Assembly (NCBI RefSeq): GCF_023898315.1
Contig: NC_064622.1
Location: 165,684,178 to 165,748,177, forward strand
DNA: 64,000 nt
Direction: 5' to 3'
From: Schistocerca nitens
Lineage: Eukaryota > Arthropoda > Insecta > Orthoptera > Acrididae
Under the pieces are notes generated by a model. That model saw nothing but the letters and a program-made list of their open reading frames with translations, did no database searches and was not told the DNA's origin. The translations under genes and the position numbers were made by a program. Positions 1 through 10,700 of this stretch are shown here, one piece after another; the stretch's first letter is position 1; each line of letters opens with the position of its first letter.

Positions 1-1639
1 TAAACGACATGCAAGAAAGTTTTCAGGCAAAGATATAGATGTCAGCCAGAGTTATAGATATCAACCAAAGATATCGAAAAAAAATAGCCTTCAAACTGAC
101 AAAAATTCCGCTAGTGCAGAGTTAATCAGTTTAACAATTTAAAAGCTTTTGTGAAGGTGCTACCACGATAAAATTCACACACAACATAGATTAAACTGTG
201 TAGATCAAGAAAAGAATAACCTGTCTGGAACAATTCCCTGTCACAGTGATGGATAGCATATATATTACTGAGGACATTAGTTAGGAAGTTGAAAACTCTT
301 TTCAGAATTCTTTTTGAAAGTCTATTAACCCCACAGGAGCTTCTTTTTTTTTAGGAATTTTTATAACTGTATTAATTTCAGTGAAGGATATTGGTGCTAC
401 TTCTAGTTGCCTAAAATTTTGTGGAATGACATTTTAATATATTCTTCTGCTTCTTCATGTGAACCATTTAATCCTATATTTACTGCTACATTTAGAAACT
501 GATTGTTAAAAGTGTCTGGTATAAACCCTACCGTCGAAAAATATTTTGTCAATGTGCGTAGAATAGAATGTGTGTAGAATAGGCTATGGTACTACTACAT
601 GACTACAATATCAATGAAACACAGTTGGAATCAGTCAGCTGATACAAATACCTGGTTTAACAACTTGTTGAGTTATGAAATAGAACAATGACATAGGCTT
701 ACCCGTAGGTAAAGCAAGTGGTTCACTAGTACAATCCTAGGGAAATACAACCAGTCCACAAAACACTATTGTGATCCATCCTAGAATGTTGATCAACGCC
801 GTGGGACTCATACCAAATAAGGCTAGCAGGGGATAATAACCATATCAGTATACAAAGAATAGCAGCATGAATGCTCATGGGTTTGTGTGGCACATGGGAG
901 GGCGTCATGGAAATGATGAAAAAACTGAACTGGCAGACGCTTGAAGATAGATGTGAACTATCTTGAGAAAGCTTAGGGACAAAGTTTCAAGAAGCAACTT
1001 TAAGTGATGACTCTACAGATACATGCTTCAATGTACCACACAGAGGCCTTCCAGGGGCCCAGCAGTGAATGGAACAAGTAGAAACCGTAATGATTGTTAC
1101 AATGGGAAGTACCTTCTGCCATGAACTTCCTTGTGGTTTTCAGAGTAAAGATACAGATAAATGTGCCATATGTGAAAGAGTGTGACCTAACTGCTCAGTA
1201 ATTCCTGTTAGAGATGGATTAACTCGAGTTACCAACCTGGATTAACTCAGGCTGAGGGGATTCGAGTCAACCCGAGCTAGACTGTCACTAACTCAAGTTG
1301 TGTTCACACAGTACGTGGCGGTCGCCTAGCGATGACGGTTTCGGGCGAGATTGTAATTTACTGCCGTCGTGCCGACCGAGCACGTGTTGAACCGAGTTGA
1401 GTCTACGCCTACACAATGGGACATCACTCAGTTCGATCTATAAAATTGGAGTAGCTTATTATGATTTATTTTGTTTGATTGAAATTCGTGAAGCGTTTGA
1501 TATGTGTTATTTAGATGTGGATCTATACAGAACATTGGCGTCATGGCAGCTCGCAAATATAAATCTATATTAAACTTTTGAGTGCAAAGTGACTGAGCGA
1601 TACAATGATCGTCCCCGTTGGTGAAGCTACCTTAACATA
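1..1639. other. No gene recognised
   Basis: AT-rich sequence without a convincing coding region. Around 1195-1420 the composition changes to CG-rich sequence with repeated AACTCGAGTT/AACTCAG-like words, followed by a possible 12-codon reading frame at about 1541. This may be the terminal part of an old DNA transposon, but I could not find a partner end. Confidence 0.4.
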
Positions 1640-2440
1640 GTCCGATCATCATCAAAATCCTTACAGCAAATTCTGTGTGTATTATAAGTGTTCGAATTGC
1701 GGCCTGTCGCACAACAACCATTCATGAACATGACGACGCATTCGGCTGCCTTAAAATCGTTCGAACACTGTCCAAATCTTACAGCAAATTCGAAGTGTCT
1801 CATGAGTGAATTTTCAAAAACAGCCTTCAGAGTAGCATTCATTAATGCTCGCGACGAGGCCTTTGGCCACTTTAAGATTGTCAGGCCGACAACAAAGCAT
1901 TACAGTACATTCAGTGTGTTTCATGATCTCCGCAACTTCCATACTACGAATTTCGGATGTGTCATAAGTGTATCTTCAGAGTTTTAAACGAAAAGATCAA
2001 ATATTGCCATTGTAGTGCAGTATTCGTGAACAGCCATTTGTCAACCTTACGATCGCCCAACAGCCGTCAAAATGTATACACCATGTTACAAGTTTTTCAC
2101 AAGTTTACCATCAAAATTTTAATCTGGAAGACTAAAAATTGCAGCCTCTTAACAGGTATCAAATAAAGATCGTGAAGAAGATTTTGGCTACCTTATGACT
2201 GAGCAATGGCTGTCATATTGCGAATTTCGGAAGTTTCACAAGTGTATTTTCAAGATTTCAAACTGAAAGAACCACCAAATATCGCCGTTTGTTGTGCAGT
2301 ATTCAGTCAGAATCGTGAACAGCCGTTTGGCTGCCTTACGATCGCCCAATAGCCGTCAAAATCTATACACCATGTTTCAGTTTTTTCGCAAGTCTGTCAT
2401 CAAAATTACAAGCCTAAAAAATGGCGCCCTTAGTAGTTCC
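1640..2440. repeat. Diverged tandem repeats
   Basis: Related words recur in order. The motif TTACAGCAAATTC occurs near 1661 and 1783, with a variant near 1900, so the spacing is about 120. A larger unit containing CCTTACGATCGCCCAA and AGCCGTCAAAAT..ATACACCATGTT starts near 1951 and again near 2215, about 260 apart. The open frames across it (1688-1987, 1957-2166, 2294-2545) share sequence only because of the repeat and resemble no protein I know. Confidence 0.7.
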
Positions 2441-2458
2441 ATCACGATCGTGGCTATA

Positions 2459-2760
2459 CAGCGTGTTCCATTGATAGTGACAGGGCCAAATATCTCTCGA
2501 AATAAGCATCAAACGAAAAAACTACAAACAACGAAACTCGTCTAGCTTGAAGGGGGAAACCAGATGGCGCTATGGTTGGCCTGCTAGATGGCGCTGCCAT
2601 AGGTCAAACGGATATCAACTGCGTTTTTTTATATAGGGACCCCCATTTTTTATTATATATTCGTGTAGTACGTAAAGAAATATGAATGTTTTAGTTGAAC
2701 CAATTTTTTCCCTTTGTGATAGATGGCACTGTAATAGTCACAAACGTATAAGTACGTAGT
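2459..2760 (+). repeat. Left terminal inverted repeat
   Basis: Matches 7035-7336 in inverted orientation through shared blocks such as AGCTTGAAGGGG, GATGGCGCTGCCATAGGTC and CGTGTAGTACGTAA, with scattered substitutions and small indels. The divergence indicates an old insertion. Confidence 0.85.
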
Positions 2761-2821
2761 ATAACGTAACATTCCACCAGTGCAGACGGTATTTGCTCCA
2801 TGATATATTACCCGTGTTAAA

Positions 2822-3835
2822 ATGGACCGTTTACCAATTGCAGAAAAGGTCGATATCGTGTTGCTGTATGGCTGTATGTATGCTGCTCGGTATCCTGGAC
2901 GACATCATCCAAGTTTCCGAACCGTTCGCCGGATATTTACGTTATATAATGAAACAGGTAGTGTTCAGCCACATATGAAACGTCAACCACGACCTGCAAC
3001 AAATGATGACGCCCAAGTAGGTGTTTTAGCTGCTGTCGCGGCTAATTGCGCGAGAATCGGGAATCTCAAAAACGTCGGTGTTGAGAGTGCTACATCAACA
3101 TCGATTGCACCCGTTCCATATTTCTATCCACCAGGAATTGCATGGCGACGACTCTGAACGTCGTGTACAGTTCTGCCACTGGGCACAAGAGAAATTACGG
3201 GAGGATGACAGATTTTTACATGTGTTCTATTTAGCGACGAAGCGTCTTTCACCAACTGTGGTAACGTAAACTGGCATAATATGCACTATTGGGCAACGGA
3301 AAATCCACGATGGCTGCGACAAGTGGAGCATCAGCGACCTTGGCGGGTTAATGTATGGTGCGCCATTGTGGGAGGAAGGATAATTGGCCCCCATTTTATC
3401 GATGGCAATCTAAATGGTGCAATGTATGCTGACTTCCTATGTAATGTTCTACCGATGTTACTACAAGATGTTTCACTGCATGACAGAATGGCGATGTACT
3501 TCCAACATGATGGATGTCTGGCACATAGCTCGTGTGTGGTTGAAGCGGTATTGAATAGCATATTTCATGACAGGTGGATTGGTCGTAGAAGCACCATACC
3601 ATGGCCCGCATGTTCACCGGATCTGACGTCCCCGGATTTCTTTCTGTGGGGAAAGTTGAAGGATATTTGCTATCGTGATCCACCAACAACGCCTGACAAC
3701 ATGCGTCAGCATATTGGCAATGCATGTGCGAACATTACCGAAGGCGAACTATTCTATGTTGAGAGGAATGTCGTTAAATGTATTGCCAAATGCGTTGAGG
3801 TTGACGGACATCATTTTGAGCATTTATTGCATTAA
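2822..3835 (+). pseudogene. Broken mariner-superfamily transposase
   Basis: Transposase that would cut and join the flanking inverted repeats. An N-terminal helix-turn-helix part begins MDRLPIAEKVDIVLL. The catalytic part continues as FCHWAQEKLREDDRF, then VNVWCAIVGG, YFQHDGCLAHSS and SPDLTSPDFFLWG. The first catalytic Asp (FSDEASF) is only in another frame near 3232, and frames change near 3080 and 3240, so the gene is dead. Counting from the Asp of HDG to the Asp of SPDFF gives 41 intervening residues, a DD41D arrangement. The transposase at 43337-44393 is a related family. Last 185 residues (3281-3835) remain open. Confidence 0.85.
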
Positions 3836-3998
3836 GGTGGTATTTACAGGTAATCACGCTGTAACAGCATGCGTTCTCAGAAATGATAAGTTCACAAATG
3901 TACATGTATCACATTGGAACAACCGAAATAAAATGTTCAAACGTACCTACGTTCTGTATTTTAATTTAAAAGTCCTACCTATTACCAACTCTTCGTCT

Positions 3999-4181
3999 TG
4001 TGGCTGCGATGAGGTCGACACCAGCATCGATCTGATTATCATCTTTGAACTAAGCTAAGATTATCTTTGTGCAGTTCCGCCATGTCAGTTCTTTGTAAGC
4101 CTTGCTTGTGTAAAGAGATGAATAAAAGAACTACTGTTAAAATGGTGTTATTTGGTGTAACCAACCCGAACTTCCACCTCA
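3999..4181 (+). repeat. Gypsy 5' LTR
   Basis: About 183 bp, TGTGGCTGCGATGAGG...CTTCCACCTCA, matching the 3' copy with scattered differences. Contains GATGAATAAAAG, which may be the polyadenylation signal. Confidence 0.8.
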
Positions 4182-4200
4182 CTGGTGACCCCAATGTGAT
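4182..4200 (+). promoter_or_regulatory. Putative primer-binding site
   Basis: CTGGTGACCCCAATGTGAT directly follows the 5' LTR and has the TGG-started form typical of tRNA primer sites in gypsy elements. The tRNA is not identified. Confidence 0.6.
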
Positions 4201-4217
4201 CTGAACACGCAACCTTC

Positions 4218-6867
4218 TTGTTTTTCGGGTCTCTGCTGATGGCCTTTCACCACCCACTGAGAAAGTACAAACAATACCAAAACCTACCTAGACCTTCGTC
4301 ATTCAAAGAGCTCTGGCGCTTTTTGGGGACACTTAATTATTATCGCCGACATCTACCTCAGGCTGCGGAGATTCAGTCTCCACTGACAGACGCCTTGGCA
4401 GGCACCAACACTTCTGGATTTCGGCCCATTCCATGGAGCCCTGCTATGGCTGACTCTTTTACTGCCCTCAAATATCTTCTTGCCGAGGCCCGCACCATCG
4501 CGCATCCTCATCCCAATGTGCAGTTTTTCATCACCACAGACGCGAGCGATACTGCCATCGACGCTGTCCTTAGACGGACAATCGACGGCCAGACTTCGCC
4601 TCTGCAGTTCTTCTCACGCAAGCTCACCAATGCACAATGGAAATATTCTGCATTTGACGTGGAGTTGCTCACGGTCTACGAAGCAATCAAGCATTTTAAG
4701 ACTGACGTTGAGGGACGCCCTTTCTATGTTTTAACGGACCACAAACCCCTGGCTGCCGCCGTTAGAACCCGCCAGCTGACCCGCCTCCTCGCCGCTTCAG
4801 ATACATGGACTTCATATCTCAGTTCACCACCGATGTCAGACACATAAAGGTTGCTGACAATATAGTTGCTGATTTCCTTTCACGAGTTGACACCGTCCAT
4901 TCTCTGTTAAATCTCTCTGAACTGCCTAACCTCCAACCCGCCGACAAGGAAACATAAAACCTGATTTCAGACTCTACCTCTTCACTACACTTCGTCCGCA
5001 CCACCTTCCCTAGCATTTCTGGTGAGATCTGGTGCGACGACAGTACGGGCACGTTACGCCCCCTCATCCCAACCACGCTCCGTCGAGCTGTCTTCAATGA
5101 ATTGCATTATTTCTTCGTGTGTCCGCCCGCCTTGTAGCAGAGCGCTTTGTGTGGAGAAATGTCACCAAGGACTGCCAACAACGGGCACGCTCCTACGTCG
5201 CGTGCCAATGCTGCAAAGTACACAAGCATGCTTCACCCCCCTCAGCGCCTTTTCGATCCCTCCTTGGCGTTTCCAGCATATTCATATTGACATTGTCGGC
5301 CCTCTCCCCCCCCCCCTCTAACGGCTTTCGTTATGTTCTCTCGTCTATAGACCCAACAACTCGCTGGGTTGAGGCTGTCCCCCTCCCCAATATTACGGCA
5401 GAAACTGTTGCTCGAGCTTTCGTCGAGTCATGGTATCGCGTTTCGGATGTCCAGCTATCATCACGACTGACCAGGGCACACAATTTGAGTCAGCCCTGTG
5501 CAACGAGATTTGTAACATTTGCGGCATCCCTCGCATCCATACCACAGCATATCACCCGCAAAGTAATGGGCTAGTCGAGCATTTTCAAGGTGGCTCTTCA
5601 ATGCCACGACTCTCTATGGACGGAGGCCCTTCCCCTTGTGCTACTCAGCATTCGTGCGATTTATAAGGAAGACCTCAAAGGCACAATAGCCAAGTTCGTA
5701 TACAGCCAGAACATTGTTCTCCCTGGCGAACTTGTGAGCCCTTCCGCTTCTCTCCCTCAGTCTGACTTACCTTCCTTCGTGGACCGCGTCAGACGCCACT
5801 TCACCAACCTCCATATCCCTCTGCCCGCTAGCCATTCCCGCCCTAAGGTTCACGTCCCGAAATCTCTGGACAATTGTGAGTACGTCATGCTCCGAGGTGA
5901 CACTGTCCATGCTCCCCTCCAACCTCCATGTACCGACCTGTACCATGTTCTCCGGCGCTCAGCCTACACCTATGTCATCCAGATGAAAGATTCAGCTGTT
6001 ACAGTCTCTCTCAACAGACTTAAGCCTGCTCATGTCAAGCCTTCTTCTACCCCCCCCCCCCCCTTCAGGCCACGACCACGCCACTCACTCACTGTCATGG
6101 CTCACAACGCTCCAACCACTCCCTCCATGTTGGACTCACACACTTGGTCGAGTGACTTCCAGCTCCAATCGTCGAGCTCTCCTCAGACCTCGCCCTCTAA
6201 TCCGGTTTCATGCGCTCCATCGAGCGACCACATGCTCCCCACATTGAGCTTACCTACGATCATGCCCTCGCCGCCAGGCCCTTTGCCAGTCCCTTTGACC
6301 TTTCCACCATCGGTTGCCTCGTTCTGTCGAGGTTTCTCACATCCCCCCATCTTGAACGTGCCCTCGCTCGAGGTGTTTGTGCGTGTCCCCCCGGGCATAA
6401 TCCACAATGTCTCAATAATACTACACGATGATACAATGTTCGTCGTGTGTTTCTCTTCATCCAGTGCTCATGACACAGCCTCCGCCATTCCCTGCCACCT
6501 GGTGAAATGTGTTCCCCTCTCGCCCGACGTCGACCTGGACAAGCTTCATGTGTTCGCCACACCCACCGGAGACATCGTCGTCGTCGCTCCGTTCCACCCG
6601 CAAACCGCCGGCCTACCTGTCACCGCGCGACCAGCACGCCCAATACGACGCCCGGCTCGCTTCAACGACTTCCAGGTCCGGTGGTCGAACCTTCGTTCAC
6701 GACATCTACCCACACAGCTCCCCGACGACACTGTCGAGCTGACTGTGGTCCGGCTCCCACGGACGACCCCTGCCGCCCTGCCGACGCCATTGTCACACCC
6801 CCCCTCCTGGCCTCTCAAGAGTACTCAGTACTGCTGGGGGGGGGGGGGGGCTATGTGGTGCCGATGA
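4218..6867 (+). pseudogene. Gypsy pol remnant: RNase H and integrase
   Basis: 4218-4847 holds the end of the reverse transcriptase (FLGTLNYYRRHLPQAA) and RNase H (TTDASDTAIDAVL, DVELLTVYEAIKHF, LTDHKPLAA). 5022-5330 carries an integrase zinc-binding stretch (RFVWRNVTKDC, ACQCCKVH) and the first catalytic Asp in HIDIVGPLPP. The integrase core continues in other frames: FRYVLSSIDPTTRWVEAVP, TTDQGTQFESAL and YHPQSNGLVEHFQ, so all three acidic residues exist but are split by frameshifts near 5320 (in a C-run), 5440 and 5590. 5590-6867 is the integrase C-terminus plus a proline-rich extension. Gag, protease and most reverse transcriptase are absent, so it cannot act on its own. The stretch is GC-richer than its surroundings. 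Confidence 0.85.
6836..6850 (+). promoter_or_regulatory. Polypurine tract, G15
   Basis: Run of G immediately upstream (3 nt) of the 3' LTR, the expected place for plus-strand priming. Pure G runs are unusual; most tracts are mixed A/G. Confidence 0.65.
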
Positions 6868-7028
6868 GATCGACACCAGCATCGATCTGAGTATCATCTG
6901 TGAACTGTGCTAATTGTGCATCTCCGCCATGTCAGTTCTTTATAAGCCTTGCTAGTGTAAAGAGGTGAATAAATGAACTACTGTTAAAATGGTGTTGTTT
7001 GGTGTAACCAACCCGAACTTCCACCTCA
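6854..7028 (+). repeat. Gypsy 3' LTR
   Basis: About 175 bp, TGTGGTGCCGATGAG...CTTCCACCTCA. Shares GTCAGTTCTTT and AACTACTGTTAAAATGGTGTT with the 5' LTR. A 33-bp piece with the same start recurs near 63312. Confidence 0.8.
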
Positions 7029-7034
7029 GTCCAA

Positions 7035-7336
7035 AATTGTCATCCATATGTTTGTGACTATTATAGCGCCATCTATCACAAAGCGAAAAGAGTGGTCCAA
7101 CTAAAACATCATATTTTCTTACGTACTACACGAATATGTAATAAAAATGGGGGTTCCTATTTTAAAAAAAAAACGCGGTTAATATCCGTTTGACCTATGG
7201 CAGCGCCATCTAGCGGGCCAACCATATCGCCATCTGGTTTCCCCTTCAAGCTAGAGAAGTTTCGTTCTTTGTAGTTTTTTCGTTTACGCTTATTTCGTGA
7301 GATATTCGGCCCGGTCACGTTCAATGGACTACCCTG
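7035..7336 (-). repeat. Right terminal inverted repeat
   Basis: Inverted partner of 2459-2760. The outer end reads CCCTG next to TA. The inner part, GTTTGTGACTATTATAGCGC, immediately follows the gypsy 3' LTR, so the LTR element landed a few bases inside this repeat. Confidence 0.85.
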
Positions 7337-7338
7337 TA

Positions 7339-7660
7339 TATATAACCACTGTTTTGGAAACTCCAGAGCGCAGGCTGGTTAACGGATCTGACTCGTAATC
7401 TGCACAGTCGCGAAAGAATGAACGACGTTGAAAGTCATCTCAGTTTTTTCGTACCAACTCGGTTTATGCAAACGTTCAACTAGGTAAGCCGAGTTCGCCC
7501 ATCGCTATTTCCTATATTGTCTACTTCGTTGTCGACAACAATCGAATGTCGAACGATATTCTGATCGACGCTTGCGTGTAGGCTTCACTCCCTTCTCCTT
7601 GCAAGGTCGTCGGCTGTACTAGTTGGGCGAGTGTAGAATTACGTAGAAGTAAGAAAGAGA
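7339..7660 (+). promoter_or_regulatory. Mdh2 upstream region and 5' UTR
   Basis: The 322 nt between the end of the upstream mariner-type element and the Mdh2 ATG. It is richer in CG dinucleotides than its surroundings and shows no clear TATA box at a fixed distance, compatible with a housekeeping promoter. The transposon ends only ~320 nt from the start codon, so the core promoter probably lies in this short unit-length stretch. No start site can be fixed by eye. Confidence 0.4.
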
Positions 7661-7738
7661 ATGTTTTCTCGCGTAGTGAGACCTCAGACCGTGTCAGTTT
7701 TGCAAAATGGTGTTAGAAGTATATCCACATCGTCGCAG
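7661..7738 (+). CDS. Mdh2: Mdh2 exon 1 (presequence)
   Basis: Encodes residues 1-26, starting [11 protein letters not shown], an Arg-rich and Ser/Thr-rich mitochondrial targeting peptide. A GT donor follows at 7739. Intron 1 is only 148 nt. The exon boundary falls where the mature enzyme begins, so targeting peptide and enzyme are on separate exons. Confidence 0.93.
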
Positions 7739-10700
7739 GTGAGAAATGAATGCATGGTTTCGAAATGGCGTATTTCTACGACGTGTGGGTATTTCCTACC
7801 GGTTAAGAATATGGCTTGTGTACAAAGATACTGAATTTAATTCTGGAATATGTTAAAAAAGCAAATTAACATTTCTTTCTTTTCAGAGACATACTAAAGT
7901 GGCTGTCCTAGGAGCAAGTGGAGGAATTGGACAGCCTCTGTCATTATTAATGAAACAGTCTCCACTCGTATCAGAATTATCTCTCTACGATATTGTAAAC
8001 ACTCCAGGAGTTGCAGCCGACCTAAGTCACATTGAAACGCCAGCTAAAGTAAAGGGCTATGATGGTTCCAATCAGCTGAAGGTAATGCTTGTGTGCAGCG
8101 CTTTGAAAACTCTTATTTGCCATCTGGCAATTTAACCTTTTGTGCGCGTGTCTGCCACGAACGTAGACCGAAACAGCCATAATTTAGGAAATACAAACGT
8201 ATGTTATATGTGTCGTTAATTTCTGTATAGTTGAATCGTCCCAGCAACGCATTTAACAATGGAAAAAAGCATTTGCCGAAGTTGGATGTTGTTATCTTTG
8301 TCTGAACACCGTAATATATATTGTTCAATACCGGAATTAAATTCCTCCTATGAGATTTTAAAAGTAATATACGAACTCTGCAATTCAGGACTTGATAATA
8401 TCCCACTTCGTCCAAATTCAGAATGGCCCTCACAGTATGTGTTTGGCAGTGCAGTCACTATCAAGTGCACAAAACTGTTGCATGAAGAGGTCAGCACAGT
8501 GTGTGTAGGCTCAGAAGTGTCTGTCCAGAATTTTTTCTACAAAGAATTTAAACTGTAAGATAGGACACAGGCAATAACAATGTGATAGATGGTATATAAA
8601 TTTAAACTGATCAGTGTTCTTAACAGTACTGTTGAAATTGCTTAAGATGCCTGCTGATAGCCGGTATGATTTCAGGATGCTCTGAAAGGTTGCGAGGTGG
8701 TGATCATCCCAGCTGGTGTACCAAGGAAACCTGGAATGACAAGAGATGACCTCTTCAACACAAATGCATCAATTGTGAGAGACCTTGCCCAGGCATGTGC
8801 TGAAGTGTGTCCAAAAGCTATTATTGGCATCATTTCAAACCCTGTAAGTAACTGACATCATGTAAGTAGCATTCTCCCAAAGTGGAGTTGATTTAGTTTC
8901 TGGAAGGTCTTGCCTTCTGCCTTTTACGGTGTGCCTTTTAGGTGAAAAGATTTACTGCTTTACTTCATGATCATGTGATCAAACTGAATTTATGTATGGA
9001 TCTAGTTCAAATATTGATTAAGTATTCTTAGTTATGTTAAAAGTTCACAAGTTATGACATAACAAGAAACATGATTCTCTTGGACATATCAGGCCAAACT
9101 TAAAATGCAAGTCTTGAGATGTCAGTTATCTGATCACTGTGTCGTGCTGAGTAACTATTTGAACTGTTTGGTGAATGTAGCCAAGCTTCTCAAGACATCA
9201 AATTGACTTCACTAACTTCCTTGAAGCTGTGCTGCTAATCACTGCCAAGTCAACTGTCCTTGCAAAATATAGTAGAAATATGAGCTATTGGTTGCAATTT
9301 GAAAATCGCTTGTATTTTTACTGCTTCCCAGTAGATCAGTGTGACAAATATGTGCACCACGCACACACAAAATCATCTCCATTGATTTGTAAATAAATTC
9401 CTTTCTATGGGGAGAATAGCGAGACAATTAACAGGCTGATAAATGACTAAAATATCAAATGATTTATTTCTTTGCTGAAGATACATTGCCTTTGTGGTCT
9501 CCTCCTCTTTACCTAATTCTGTGCTTCAGCAACTGTGAATGATAGAGGGAGGTACTAGCAACAGATTAAACTGCAGTTTAGCAGCATAATTTTCAACTTT
9601 CTACCATATTTAATGCAGTTTTCATCGCAAAAACTAAATTATGAATTCAGAAAACAAATATTGGATCATGAACACATCGTGAGTATTATTACTGTGAAAA
9701 ATGCAATGTGGATCCACTACATTAACTGGTGCCCTGGCTCATACTGCTTTTATTATAAAGTATTGCCTCCTTATTTTTCTTAAGTCTTATCAAGGTGTGG
9801 AATGAAAATGTTGATCAGATATTTATCGGAAGTTAAAACAGATATTTATACTAATCCGTAACTATTTGTAATTCAAGCAAAAACTAAAATTATAGTAAAT
9901 TAAGTCATATGCACTAAAATTGTGTCCCAGGCTATGATGGTGCCCTGGCTCATACTGCTTTTATTATAAAGTATTGCCTCCTTATTTTTCTTAAGTCTTA
10001 TCAAGGTGTGGAATGAAAATGTTGATCAGATATTTATCGGAAGTTAAAACAGATATTTATACTAATCCGTAACTATTTGTAATTCAAGCAAAAACTAAAA
10101 TTATAGTAAATTAAGTCATATGCACTAAAATTGTGTCCCAGGCTATGATTTAAACCGAACTCGTGCAACACTCACAACCCATTTCATTCTCCTAGTACCT
10201 TTATATTTCATGGAATTATATACATGGAAGGGAAGAAGATTAGAATTTAATGTCCTATTGCTGACGAGGTTATTGGAAATGGAGCACAAGCTTGGCTAGG
10301 GGGAAGGATGGGCAAAGAAATAGTCCATGCACTAAGGAACCTCGCCATTCTCCTCAATTTATTTCGGGGAAACTGCGGAAAACGTAGAACTGGTTAGCTG
10401 GCTTGGGATGTGAGATTCTGTTGTCCCAAATGAGAATGCAGTGCCTTTACTGTGCCATCTTTCTCTGTAATTTATATATTAACAGATATAACACATGTAT
10501 ATAAAGCATTACAGAAACATCAAAGTTAAACAGGAAGGGAACATAATTTGTGGTAAATCTGTTTAATACAGACCATGTCAAAAGGACCAATGATTTTACT
10601 GAGAGGTGTATTACTTATTAGCCTCGTCATATAGAGTCCTATAGTGAGTCTGATTTCACTGTGATTCATTTAGTTTTTGTCAAGATCATGAAAATGTACA

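Larger units (their letters stand above)
3999..7028 (+). mobile_element. Internally deleted gypsy-type LTR retrotransposon
   Basis: Two short direct LTRs (3999-4181 and 6854-7028) flank a primer-binding-like site, a truncated pol and a poly-G polypurine tract. The flanks GTCT (3995-3998) and GTCC (7029-7032) fit a 4-bp target duplication with one change. Gag, protease and most of the reverse transcriptase are missing: sequence passes within ~40 nt from the primer site into the reverse transcriptase thumb/RNase H. The element lies in the right part of the mariner-type transposon, so it is the younger of the two. Confidence 0.85.
2459..7336 (+). mobile_element. Mariner-type (DD41D-spaced) transposon with ~300-bp inverted repeats
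   Basis: Starts CAGCGTGTTCCATTGA after a TA at 2457-2458 and ends with the inverse CAATGGACTACCCTG before a TA at 7337-7338, so the TA target duplication is visible. The two ends are inverted copies of each other over about 300 bp. Inside lie a broken transposase (2822-3835) and, between the transposase end and the right repeat, a whole gypsy LTR element (3999-7028). Without that insertion the transposon would be about 1.85 kb, a normal mariner-like size. Confidence 0.85.

Noticed and set aside
8259-8558. 99-codon frame as a nested gene in Mdh2 intron 2
   Set aside because: No homology or motif recognised, and no support beyond being open; most likely chance in intron sequence.
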